Shown here: in pieces, positions 45,940-57,556 of the stretch
How positions within the stretch are numbered: position 1 is the stretch's first letter
Layout of the letters: every line of letters starts with the position of its first letter
Assembly: GCA_958299035.1 (NCBI GenBank)
Contig: CATQJL010000223.1
Location: forward strand, 74,231,600-74,295,599
From: Cylicocyclus nassatus
Lineage: Eukaryota; Nematoda; Chromadorea; Rhabditida; Strongylidae
Length of the DNA: 64,000 nt
Direction of reading: 5' to 3'
Notes under the pieces: model-generated
What the model was told of the DNA's origin: nothing
Seen by the model: the letters and a program-made list of their open reading frames with translations, nothing else
The model's database searches: none
Position numbers and translations under genes: made by a program

Positions 45940-46515
45940 AGGCGAGGGAATTTAGCATCACCGTTGGGAAAACGTAAGATCGTGGCGCACGATAATGGTG
46001 ATTTTTATGTAAGGTGCACGATTTTATCGTACGACACAGAGATATACAGTAAATCATGGAAGCCGCATGGATTTCCAGTATGAATCCTGGCATGAATAGC
46101 AAAAATGAAAATTTCTGTATAACGACCGACCTCTTGCCTTTCTTATCGATATGCGTGCTGCAGCCTTCACATAACGACATCGCGCACTGAGTAATACTCA
46201 GTGTCTCCCGCTACTTTCGTGCGGCTACGACTAACTTTCACTAACATCACGGTGGATCCAAGTCTCGTTCTTCATCTATACGTTTCTCAGTACGTTATGC
46301 TTGAGACAACGTCTGAACAAAGCAGTGCCTAGTGATGGGGTTTGGCGGTTTCGCTCCGTGGATGAAAGAAGACTGCAATTTGTTTTCAGACCTCCGAAGA
46401 CGACTACTTGTCGAAACGCGTCAGGTTAATAAACATTACCACCGTAAAAACCAGGTTCTGGCATGATATAACAGAAGGCAATACATCAATATGCCCAGGT
46501 TTAGAGAAGAGAGAT
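45940..46515 (+). mobile_element. Penelope-like element 3' remnant, copy B
   Basis: As in copy A, but it extends further upstream and keeps a decayed tail of the GIY-YIG protein. Translated pieces align with the end of the intact copies (RREYAMSPLRKHKIEAHNGG region) with many breaks. It truncates a mariner-like element whose left end is at 45,158. Confidence 0.6.
46389..46427 (+). ncRNA. Hammerhead-like ribozyme motif, copy B
   Basis: Counterpart of the copy A motif, with one base lost in stem II (GAC/GTC stem kept). Stem I, GAAACGCGTC and the altered CCGAAGA core are retained. Confidence 0.3.
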
Positions 46516-46689
46516 CTCCTGGACTTAATGTTTTCATTGATCTTGTTTTCGTTTCGGTGGCACTGCAATTCACGGCTAAGATTGCTTTTTTGTGGTGTGT
46601 TGTCACTTCGAGGAAGAACCACTTACACTTTTAACTGGTAATGGCAAAATACTGTAGGATGACGAGTCATTTCGCATTAGCGTTTGGCG

Positions 46690-47560
46690 AGTTTCCGTGC
46701 AAACAATTTGTCCTAGGCTGGTATGCGGCAACTAGAGTGTGGCGGGGCCCAGGAACCTTTCGCACCTGTTTTGGCGCGCTAGAATCTGCCGACGCGACGA
46801 AAGCGTTTTGATTATCACAACTGCTTGCCCAGTGGGGGCCATTACAGAAGGGGCAACCTGATGGTGGATTTGCTAGTGTGTTCTTCCTTCTTCTTTTCTA
46901 CTTCTTTCGCCTCGATGTCTTGATTCACTTTTACCATGGTCGTCGCAGTGTCGTCCTTCGTGGTGGCGTCGCCTTTCGTGGGTATCATGATGATCTATGG
47001 TTTGCCCTGCTTCGTGTAGCATTTCCGGTTTCCTGTCCTCCATTACACACTCTTGCATGTGTGCAGCCAAGGACTCCATCTTCTAAAGTGATTGGTTGGT
47101 TGCGGTTTATTAACATGATTTGTATATTACTCTTAACTATTTCATTATTTTGATCGTTGTGCTTGAATCATTTTCATGCTTGCGTTTTCTGGTTTTCTTA
47201 ACATTTACTGTCTGATATAAATTGGTTTGCTTCGTAATGAATTCACCTCCCCCATTTCTTTCCTTAAGTTGAGCATATCTTCGTGCATGGCCATAAGTGT
47301 TTCGCGTACGCCTTCCAGTGCTGTGCAATTGGGGTTGCATATGTGTGTTTACGATTCTTCGTTTACTTGAACTTGTTCCCTTTCTTCGCCTGTTATTTCG
47401 ACTTCCTTGGCCACGAATTGGCCTGAATCTTCTTCTTATTCTTCGCCGCTGGTTTCATCATCACTTTTGCTGCCCTCGGCCTCCATTCCAGTAAAAGTTT
47501 GCCTTTGTTTGAGGAGGTTGTTTGTCTTGTATGAAATCGAAGATATGGAATTTAGCTAAG
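46690..47560 (-). pseudogene. Retroelement gag-like remnant, copy B
   Basis: Same segment as in copy A with more breaks. The N-terminal charged part is open between 46,873 and 47,079, but the zinc-knuckle region is out of frame. Confidence 0.35.
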
Positions 47561-47753
47561 TTTCTAAATACAGTGAGAAGACGAAATAAGGACGATGCCG
47601 ATAGAAATACTGGCATGAGCGGCAATGGTAGTGTGTGCCGCCTATGTTTCTATAGATTTTGCTGCGATAAGTGTTACCTCGCGTTGAACATGATTGCGTT
47701 GCTCTGCATGCGATGATATTGATGATCACTGTCCCGATAAGCGTGAGAAGCAC
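47556..47753 (-). pseudogene. Membrane segment of an env-like remnant, copy B
   Basis: Counterpart of 2333-2557. The hydrophobic LLTLIGTVIINIIAC core is kept. Confidence 0.3.
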
Positions 47754-48229
47754 GCAGGCAGAAAATATTGTATACGTTTATTGGGAGAATGCTTGCCTGC
47801 CACGAAGCGGCCCGTGTTGTTTCCCGGCCAATGCACCATTTTCAAACCTTGGCTGGGTTTAATTGCGAAATACACACAAGACAACTTACAACTATTATTT
47901 ATTCGTCTATGACAACACGAACTGAATAAGATATAAAATTGATTTACACAAAATATTGTTTGCTTTATGGACAGCTTTGCTCGATGGTTGTTTTGCGTCA
48001 AGAGCTATTAAGCTAACTATCATTTCGTATGCCTGGTCGTCCTGACCTGCGCTGCACCCCTCATGTTGATCGTGATGAATTATCACGACAATTCTCATAA
48101 TTCGCTCTTGTAAGAAGTGCAGCGCCCACATGTACTGTTGCTCGTAGTTAAGTGTTAACGAATCAATATTTTGGGCGAAGTTGTGTCAAGAAAATTTCCT
48201 CAAGCAGTAAGAAACAAACTTACGGTACC

Positions 48230-48404
48230 ATTTGATTCAACTGGCTTGGCATCGGCAAAGGCGGAGCTTTTTGACCTAATTAAAGCTAGGTAATGATCAG
48301 AGAGCACTCGCGCAGAGGGACGCAGGTGCGTCGCGGGCGCGAGCGGCCTCAATTAGATCACAAATCCCCCCCCCCCTAATGGTGCCAAGCCAGCTGAATC
48401 AAAT
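48230..48404. repeat. Foldback element, copy B
   Basis: Same foldback as 3011-3183. It has an added C run (48366-48375) and one substitution in the right arm. Confidence 0.6.
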
Positions 48405-50127
48405 GTTTTCTACGCTTGCTAAGACAAAGTCATAGAAAAGCAGGGAAAAGGCTGAGCTCTTTTGTTCTTGCAAGGACTGTCACGAATTGCTGAGATTCCT
48501 AAATTCTGCATCGTTTGCCACATTTTATTACGCTACATTCTCAGAAAATTCCCTTGTTATCATCATTTTGCGACACGCTCTTGAGCAGCTGAAGGATCAA
48601 AGAGGGCATTCCACATCGCCGAACACTGTTCACTCAGAAATGATAGGGACTTCTCTCAGAACGAGAGAACAGAAAGTGTTTTCTGCAGTGTAGTGTAAAG
48701 CCATCACTTAAAACAGTTTTGTAGTGATGAACACGGCAGCAGAAGAAAGGGACACCCGGAATAGTTAGAACGACTTTCGTTGCTTTAACTGGGATAGAAG
48801 ATTATATGTCGCCGAATGTGGGAGGGTCCCGCGCGGGCTTCTTGCAGAGACGCACCTCCATCATATGCAAGGGTGCGTATTCGCTGCAGGTGACCACAGG
48901 GACCGCCCCTTTCGGCGACATATAGTCCCCTACTCCTTCAACTGTCGCAAGATGCTTTGTTGGGGTGAATAAACATTGCTTCCATTGCAAGATGAAAGGA
49001 CATAATCTTTGTGTGTGTGAATAGCCAGAATCGTTTGAAGCTAGAACGAAAGATCGAGAAGTTATACTGCAAAACGAGCTTATACGAGGCCTTCAGTTGT
49101 CTTAAGGCCATGTGGAAAAAACGACATGAACGGAGCATCGCAGCAACGCAATTGTACGCTTTGTATCGCTTCAATAAGCTCCTTTGCAGTACAACTTCTT
49201 GATCTTTCGTTCTAGCATCAAAGAATCCATATGGCGATTCACACACACCGAGATAATGTACGACTGAGTTGCTGCGATGCTCCGTTCATACGCTTTGTAT
49301 TTTGCAGCAATCTCTATGATTGTGTATTGCACTTGCACACAGTGATGTGCAGCTTGAGCATCTAAACCGCATGATGCTCACGAGAGATCTAAGATTGAGG
49401 TGTGAGCATTGACAACAAGACGATTCTCATAAAAAGGGCCGCGAAATGCACTTTATCTCAGTGACAATGCAATTTGATAGCTTCTAACCTTATTTCTTAT
49501 TTCATTTTATCCATTTTATGTTATTCGTCATGCAATGCCAACTACTGCTGTACCATCTACGTCTGTGATCGATCCTTTTTTGTAGCTCCTCAATACCAAG
49601 CTTGTTCTGCTTCTTTGTGCTGTTTTCAATGGATTTTCTGCTTATCTATCTTCTTTTTGCGCATACTGTGATTTATAGCAGTTTTCTGATGTGCTGGTCA
49701 AACTTTTTGCTCAAGCTAGTACTTCAAAATATCCTTATGCTCGTTACTGTGCTTCAACATGTTTGTCGGCGCTTAATGTGAAAGTATCGATTCGCTTACT
49801 CCTCTTGAACGAAAATTCAGTTACCTCGCGTGGCACGAAAATGCAAGAGAGCTAACAAAGTCCCTCAATTCAATAAAGACTTCCACGTTTACTCTTCATT
49901 CTATACTCGAATTCTTTCAAGGATGGTTCACAAATAGATATCAGCAAATACTATTTTTGCATATAAGAATATGGTAGGAAATGAAGCATAAATGTCTGTT
50001 GTCGTCGGACAAAGTCTCTTTTTAACACCTAATGAGTGCATATCACGTGCCACTTTCATAGCTTCTGCCGTCTCACTTATTTCGCATTGTACCTCACTTG
50101 AAAATGCGCCTTTAAGAATCATAATGT

Positions 50128-50543
50128 ATTATTAAACCTTTATTAGTAAAAATATTTATCAAAAATATGCGAGAGGCAATATGCGAGAGGCACTAACACA
50201 ACCAAAATATGCCGGGAAAATTAGAAAATGCAATCGCTAAAGTATAAGAGAGGAAAAACTCAAAACAAAAAAAGCACAATATAGTTAACAACTGCAACTA
50301 AGCGTTTTTGCCCTATGTATATGTATGCTATAGCAACCATTACTTTATCATTGACGAGCGCTCTGTGTTTTATGTTGCATGGTGACATTGATGCTACTCA
50401 ACATTCTTTACTCTCCCTTTTTTCATAGACAATCGCAAGTCTTTTCGCAGTGATGTTTTGAGAAGCGCGATGTATCCCCTTTATCAGATCTCACCTGTAA
50501 TACTCACTGTACTCTGAGCTCGCCTAAGATTGCGTAACCGCGA
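50128..50543 (-). repeat. LTR, copy B (MITE-free)
   Basis: Partner of 4910-5791 with an empty PIF site (TAA at 50299-50301). Confidence 0.5.
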
Positions 50544-50584
50544 TACTCCCCCAATGCTGCCTTATACGCAATTTTCGAGACGGT

Positions 50585-51538
50585 TTAAGATTTCCGTCGC
50601 TGTTGATTCACATTGTGTCCTTTCTTCTTTATACGGCTCGATTCATCAGGTAGAGCACGTACGGCAGAGTGATGTCTTCTGGTTTTAAAGAGATGACAAG
50701 GTATTCGGTACTTAAAGCACTTATAGCCGCTCTCATAGCGAAGCTCCAGGCAGCTAAAGCATCTTCCATTCCTTTTTAGACAGCCTTTCCTTTTAGCTCC
50801 TGTTCTCAAGGTGGCACATGAGTCTGAATAGTGAGTGCCTACCACTCCGCAGAACAGTTTTTCACAGTTTTTTCCTCTTCTCGGTACAATCCGCTTTCAA
50901 GCTGTCGCGGCCTACAAGTTCATTTCTTTGCCTCGTCATACTCTTGCTCGTCTCTGCACCCTTTCGGGTTCCTTTTTAATTTCCGCTATCTCCCGTAGTA
51001 TTTTTTTTTGCTGACTCATTTACCAAGGATCCGCTTCTGGAAGCCGGACCCTGCGGCCCGCTCTGCGGTTGCGCGGGTAGAGGGAACACTTGCGATGGAG
51101 GCGTAAATGGGAATGGCGGAAAGGTGTACATCGACGGTGAAAACTGTGCATTCCAGGCCCTTGCGATACCGTCCGTTTGCATTGCTTGTAGTTGTATTTA
51201 TGTTTCCACTTGTTGGGATCTGTCTGGGTATTTTTTGTGGACGTCTTCAACGTTGGCTTCAGTTCTACAACTTTGTCTTTTGCTTCTACTACCATTCTGC
51301 TCACAAAATGTATCACCCGAAGAACGCGTTCATTAACGTCGTTCTTTGCTGCTCTTCTTGTGTAAGGCAGTTTGATCATACTTCTCTCATGTTGGCTAGG
51401 AACTTGTTGATGAGCCTCAGATGGTCGATAATTACCGTCTCGAGAATCTTCGGGTCGTAGCAGCTTCGTCTCCTGACCGTCTCGACATACAAAAGTTTGC
51501 GGGCGATGCATGCGTGCTGTCCATGTGTTATGAGACAT
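50585..51538 (-). pseudogene. BEL/Pao-like gag remnant, copy B
   Basis: Counterpart of 5769-6776. The N-terminal half (51,020-51,538) is open for 172 codons, longer than in copy A. The zinc-knuckle part (50,585-50,845) is open in another frame. Confidence 0.5.
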
Positions 51539-51689
51539 GGCTTTTGTGGTGTAAGCGATAACGCAAAAATTTTAGTCGCATCATAGTTCTCGCCGAGCAG
51601 TTGATATAATTGCCTGCTGAATGTCGTAAAAGTTGCAGTTGTGATTTTTCTCCTGCAAGTGAACAGGGAACAACGAAAGTGCCGTTTTT

Positions 51690-52858
51690 GCATTCAACTT
51701 CTGCTGAAGTGCGCTGTTTTGATTTGCAGCAAAACTGAGTTTTTTTTATCGTGCAAGACTGATTGCCACTCTTGTATCGCTTTGTTGACGGATTCTTGAA
51801 CGTTGATAATGAATTCCTTAGATAACGTGTCTCTAGTTCGTACGACCACATTGAGTTTGTATCTTGATAGAAAAGAGCGTTTGCACATTCAATGGTAGTT
51901 TTTGTGATAATCCATTGAAATGGTCGCTTGATGGCCTGAACTTGCACTCACATCGCATCGCACTTTGTTTTTTGCTGGACCGCACTTGATCTATCGTGTA
52001 ACTCGCGTTCAAGCTTTTCGCATTTACTGGAGTCTTGGAATACAGCAAGCTCGTCGTCTTTCGCCAAAGTGTAAAGAGGAGCATTTGGTCTAATATCGGT
52101 AACTGAGGAAGGGCCAAAGTCAGTTTCATGTGAAGTTTTATGTACCAACTGATACATTAGAGGTGACTGGAACGATATGAGTGGTAGTTTTTTCCTATTT
52201 TCTCTTGTAAACTGAAGTTCGACCTTTGCTCTCCATCTCATGCATCTTGATAGCTCGAAAATATTTTCGCTTGTCGGTTTCGCATACACCCCATAGAAAG
52301 GCAATCTGAGCTGGGGTAAAAACAACCACATAGTCCTCCACACGACTTCAGACATCCGTTCTTTTAGGAAAGTCCATTTAATTCTAGAAGAAGATCAGAT
52401 GAATTGATTTTAGCACATTTTTTGCCAGTACATGATCTCATGTGTGTGGGCAGCGTTTGCTGTCTAAAGTGTAACCTGAACATCGCGACTGTAGTCAATA
52501 ATTTCGTGATCGCTGTGAGGGAATAGCTCTTTATCGAACACTTGTGTGAAATGCGAGGGAACTTTGTGCAAAGATGCGTAAATCTCTTGCTTATAAGTAC
52601 TGATCTTGACAATATTTGATAGTGTAATCTTGCAAGTTTTGCTGGAGGAAGTCTCAGAGCAAAGCTTGAATTCATTCGTAACAACCGCAGATGCCAGTCG
52701 ACGTAACCGCCTATTCCTCGCAGAGATTCGCGTTGCGCCTCTGAGGTAGCGTAGACTTGAGCTTTGTCCGGATTGTAGTCCCTGATGCACCAGAAAATGG
52801 GGCTTGCTATCCTCTTTTTCACCTGGCCAGGGCGGTTGTTCACCGATCGACACCTCAA
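51690..52858 (-). pseudogene. Env-like remnant, copy B
   Basis: Same region as 7069-8164. It carries its own frame breaks and lacks about 65 bases compared with copy A (copy A near 7,915-7,995, copy B near 52,672). Confidence 0.45.
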
Positions 52859-52861
52859 ACT

Positions 52862-53279
52862 TGGGTAATTAGACTTTTATTAGCGGAAGTATATATTAAA
52901 AACCACACGGTGCGAGGGGGACGATCACTAATAAAACATGGAAAGATTAGGAAATGCAATCGCTAAAGTATAGAAGAGAAAAGAAATATTATACATAAAA
53001 AACCAACAATCGCAAAATAGCTAACAACTAAAGCAAGCGTTCTTGCCCTGTATATACGCTTCAGCAACCATTAGTTTATCAATGACAAACGCTCTGTTTT
53101 GAGAAGGTTGCATCGAATACCGCTTTACAAATCTTCACTCTCCTTTTTTTTCATAGACAATCGCAAATCTTTCTCGCAGTCATGTTCTGAAAAGCGCGGT
53201 GGATCCCCTTCATCAGATCTCTCTGCAATACTGCGCTTAGTGTACTCTGATCTCGCCAAAGATCACGTAACGGGATAAG
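52862..53279 (-). repeat. Second LTR, copy B
   Basis: Partner of 8172-8578, with the same TATA-like box and AATAAAAG signal on the minus strand. Confidence 0.5.
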
Positions 53280-53312
53280 TAGGTTTTTTTACTCAAGTCT
53301 GAAATGATCTAA

Positions 53313-53935
53313 CAAGGAAAGGATACTTGATGACCCCGACCATGTGGAATGCGATGTAAACCATGAGATGCGTGATTCTAAATCTGTGCTCGAAATATGC
53401 GAAACGATCATTTAAAGGCAGTTATGAACTTCTTCTCGTAGAAAATTTGCGTACCTTTAGATACCCTATTTTCAGGTGTATAAGCTGCACCCTTTTTGCT
53501 CTAAACGCAAGCAGACCCAGGCGTGCCGTCGCGTGTCTCGCGAAGCGGTCGCCTTACCGCATACTGCTCTCACTTAACGCGCTCCATGATGACAGTCAGT
53601 CTTTTGGCGTGTTCGCCTTTAGAGCGAAAAAGGCTTATACACCTGAAAATAGGATTTAAAATCACCCAATTTGATCTATTTTACCGTTTGAAGCTATTGA
53701 GGAGAATCTTGAAAGATGTAACGTTGTATTTATGCTTATCTAAACCATACTCAGTTTTTATTTATGATTTTTACCCTCCGCAGTAGCGCAATTTATTTTT
53801 GAAAAATTAATCATAACTCCATCCAGGTTCTCGTTTCGCAGATATAGAAAAAGGTATCGAACCAGCATTGAAGGGCGCATTTTTTGATATACAAACCGTT
53901 AGGAATGGCCGGGGTCACCAAGTATCCTTCCCTTT
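53313..53935. mobile_element. PIF/Harbinger-type MITE, copy B
   Basis: Ortholog of 8617-9240, flanked by TAA at 53310-53312 and 53936-53938. Confidence 0.7.
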
Positions 53936-54367
53936 TAAGAAAGAATTTGAATGACAGGAAGAGCAAAACCTTTGCAGTGCTTATTTTCTATAATTCACTG
54001 GCTCTCTAAAGGGCTGGCTATACATCACGCGACTCCATCTCATCGCGATTTTCTCGAAAAGACAATTGTTACGTATCCATTGCATGCCGATCACATGCAT
54101 CAGTTGTTAATTTTCCGAATCGATTAGTTGCGATTAGTTATCACAACCAAGATGCAAAATAACCGGCAGCAGTGAAATCGTAGCAGCTGTCTTGTCGAAA
54201 GAATTGCTCAAAAGAAAAGAAAAGAAGAGAAAGAATGTTTCTAGGTCAAATGAACTGGCTTTTACAAAAATATGTTGAACCTTTTTCTTTCAGCGGCTGT
54301 AAACACGACTTCTTCTGTACATTTTCGCATGACCTTCAATCTCTTAAAGCCAGTGCCCACCCAAAAT

Positions 54368-55334
54368 GTCATCTTCCATGTATTCATTAATATCGGACCT
54401 CCTCATGGCGCTGATTTCGGATATGAGTTCAAATTACCAGAAAGCTTCAAAATTGTCGCTCTCTGATGCCCTAGTTTGGTAGATGTGGACGTGTCCCCGG
54501 CGTGGGTCACGTTGTATGCAACAGGAAACCTCGTCGTGTGCAACAATGCTACAACATAAACTATGCGTCCCGACGGTCAAAATACGTCACGAGGCAATCC
54601 GTGGGTGAGCGGTGCGCAAAAAAGGGGGCGGAGTGCAAATAGGATCAGTACGTTTCTCCTTTTGTAGGCAACATTAGGGGACCGGAGCAGTTGGCCTTCT
54701 TTTAGGCCTGCTAGTAGGATAAGTAGTAATCTGGAGTGAACAGATTTGGGGTGAACGCTGCCTCTAAGTCCAGTTGATAAAGAATGCTGACACCAACACG
54801 AAGAGAATTGGCAACAGCAAGATCGCGACAACAACAATGTCCATGTCATCTCCGTCATAGCTTGTCCAAGGTATTAGCTTCAATGGCTTATCTGTTTCTA
54901 GTTCACTCAGTTCTGATCATTATTTGTGAATTTTGATCATCTATATTTGCAAGTGCAAGGGTTTTATCACTCAAGGTATCTTGAGGTATTGCGGTTTGAA
55001 TTGGTGTTTACAGTGCTCGTGACAGCATGAAAAATAAACCTTTGAACCCAACAAAGGGTGTATCAGCCGGGAGCTTGGCCGCTCGCGTGGCAGACGACTA
55101 TCTAAAAACTATCTACGCCTGCAGAAAAACGGACTAGACCGTTTCACAAGAAGGATGAGATCTTTCATGCACGATGAATTCCGCAGGAAAAACAAGTTGT
55201 TGCGAAAGTCGCTGAGTTGTTAAGGTTGTCAACGAGGCAAGTGAGGAGAACGTTGAAGTCTGCAACGAGTTACACGTCGAACATGAAAGAAGACAAGGAG
55301 ATTAGGAATTCTTACAAGGGACGTCATTTACCTT
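54368..55334. other. Copy B-specific segment
   Basis: Replaces 10,390-11,023 of copy A. The first 650 bases show no recognised gene. The end holds a transposase remnant. Confidence 0.5.
55050..55334 (+). pseudogene. Tc1/mariner transposase N-terminal remnant
   Basis: Translated pieces read GVSARELGRSRG, NYLRLQKNGLDR and, after a frame change, LRLSTRQVRRTLKSA. Two helix-turn-helix motifs in this order are the DNA-binding part of Tc1/mariner transposases. Stops interrupt it, and the catalytic domain is missing. Confidence 0.4.
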
Positions 55335-55362
55335 AGAATCGCGTTTCGAGATGAGACACATA

Positions 55363-56042
55363 CAGGGTGTCCCTAAGGTAAGTACACACTTTTCAATCGC
55401 TAATATCTCCCTTCCCATTGTGTCTTTTTCAACCATTTAAGCACCATTCTGTAGAGGAGACTCTAACATAGATTTCTTATATCGAGCAAATCACTGATTT
55501 CTCTTCTTTACTGTAGAATTATTGTAGGAACTTCGACAAGGGTCTTAGGCCATTGGAAGCCATATTCTGCCTCGAAACAGAGCCAAGCAAGCCAAAATCT
55601 CTTGTACTATGGTAATGAAAGCCGCTAATTTCGAATATGAAGTTTTCACTTAACTATGATGCTTCTTTCCAAAGTTATCCCAGGTAAACCGTAATAATCA
55701 TTCCCAGTATTTGTCAGAAATGTGATTACACCATCAAAAAAGCTGAAAACACTCGTAAAAAGTTATGTAGTGGAATCAGCTTGCGCAAATACCCTAGTAC
55801 ACGATCTTTCAGATTTTTTTGAAAAAAAATTTTGTCGGATGGCATATTTCACAATGGTTTCACATGCTGGAAGTTCTTACCGTAATCCTAGAGTAATAAA
55901 GAGCGATCGTTGATTCGCTCAATACTGTAGATCTAAGGTGAAGCCTTCTCTACGGAATGGTACTGAAATGGCAAGAAAGAAAGGACCATTGGGAAGAGAG
56001 ATATTGACGTTTGAAAAGTGTGCTTACTTTTAGGACACCCTG
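55363..56042. mobile_element. Tc1/mariner-type foldback, CAGGGTGTCC family, copy B
   Basis: Ortholog of 11048-11722, with an intact right end GGACACCCTG followed by TA. Confidence 0.7.
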
Positions 56043-57020
56043 TATATTTAGAATCAGCTTCAAACGCTCCATGTAGGCTGTTCCTAGCTGCTGCACGTCA
56101 TTTATTCTCTTCTTCTCGATTTTCTTCTGTGCAAAATTTGCATACTTTTTGATGTAGTGGCATTACAGTATCATCACCTAAGTGCTAATTGACTGCATGA
56201 AGTTTCTGGTCAATTACAAAAGAATCAATCCAATATGATTTTAGTATCCCAGCACCGTCTTTAGGCAGATCCATCTACAGGCAGCCTTATCATATGGAGA
56301 AAAGTATGGCAATTTTACACAGAAAAAAGCCAATTACTATATACTTTAGAATGACGTGCCGCAGCTAGGAGCAGATACTTGGAATCAGCGTCTGAAGATT
56401 CCATGTATATGTCTCGTCTCGAAACGCGATTCTAAGATATCTGACGTCCCTTGTTAGATGACGAAGACGAAGGTGAAGACCCACGCAACGTGAAACAACG
56501 CTTGGAAATATGCTAGATTATACAAGCCATAGACGATTGAAATATGCCTATCGAGGAGCTTAAGAGAAGATTAAGATGTGCTCCGACTCTCGCAGAAACT
56601 ATCCATTTGAGATCGCTATTCTGGATGCCAGCTTCAGAGACTCTGCCACTCATTCTCGCCACCAAATGTTGCCGTTTTATAGTTTCTACGTAAGATGGCT
56701 CGTTTTGAAGCTTAAACGCTGTTTCTTTTCCAATTACCACTCCGGAATGGATGAGCAAGTCATTGTCAGACCGTCTAGTATCGATGTGATTTTGGTGAAG
56801 GATTAACCCGAAACAGCTTTGATTATTCTAGATAAATCGAATAGTCTAACCTCGGAGAAGGACCGTGTAAAATGTGAATCAGGTGTCTGACTTATCAGGC
56901 CTCTCTGGAAGGTATTGTTGCCAAAACGCATGGCAGATATATCATATCAAATCTGTACGACACAGAAAACTTTTAGTTAACTTCCTAACGAAAATCCCCA
57001 AGATTTACAAACAAGGATCT
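56043..57020. other. Shared spacer between retroelement block and cadherin 3' end (copy B)
   Basis: Matches copy A 11,723-12,397, 14,205-14,450 and 16,019-16,100 once the copy A transposons are removed. Short frames such as GMDEQVIVRPSSIDVIL are conserved in both copies, but I see no gene. Confidence 0.35.
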
Positions 57021-57040
57021 TATGGAACAAGACAATGTAA

Positions 57041-57046
57041 TTTATT
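57041..57046 (-). terminator. Poly(A) signal of cadherin copy B
   Basis: AATAAA on the minus strand, about 210 bases after the TAA stop at 57258-57260. It is conserved in copy A. A second A/T-rich AATAAA-like run lies at about 57125-57137, closer to the stop. Confidence 0.5.
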
Positions 57047-57257
57047 TCATCAAAACAGTTCGAACAGACTAGAAAATGAGACACTGCATAGCTTCGAAAT
57101 CATCAATACATACATACAGTGAAGAAAAATAAATAAATGAACAACGGTAAAGTTTTACCCATAATGGAAGTGTTTGTAGTGGCAAGTATAAAGCTATAAG
57201 GTATATATCTGCTTGTTTTATAGATACCAGTAAAATCTGCAAAAGATCTCGGTAACT

Positions 57258-57556
57258 TTAGAAATATGACATATTTCTATACATTCTTTGTGGTACTGGA
57301 GGTGGTTCTGGCTCCTGCAAGGGTATTCAGTTGATTACTGGAATTCAAACCTAGATATCTTGAGCAATTACCTCATAACTGTGTTTCGATGGGAAGCTAT
57401 GGCGATTAATATCACTTGATGAGTTGCTGGAAGAAAATCGATATATCGATTTTTTGCTTTATTGAATTAGGAACTCTAAACTCACTTTCTAACACCTAGT
57501 ACGACATCTCCCACTATCCGTTTCGTATTCAAATGAGGCTTGTGCTCACGATATGC
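57258..57556 (-). CDS. Copy B: three terminal mini-exons of the cytoplasmic tail
   Basis: The frame could run on past 57616 to a stop at 57529, but a strong donor (GTGAGT) lies at the end of exon 57616-58144. The downstream pieces 57486-57556 (71 nt), 57372-57426 (55 nt) and 57258-57314 (57 nt with stop) each have AG and GT ends and join in phase. They encode a tail with NSSSDIDRHSFPSKHSYE and a proline-rich end, EPEPPPVPQRMYRNMSYF. The same exons, with the same phases, are present in copy A, which supports the model. The PPPVPQR motif could bind SH3- or EVH1-type domains (inference). Confidence 0.7.

Noticed and set aside
54577..54858. 93-codon minus-strand frame with cysteine-rich start in copy B
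   Set aside because: No motif, absent from copy A, and lies in a segment that looks like transposon debris.
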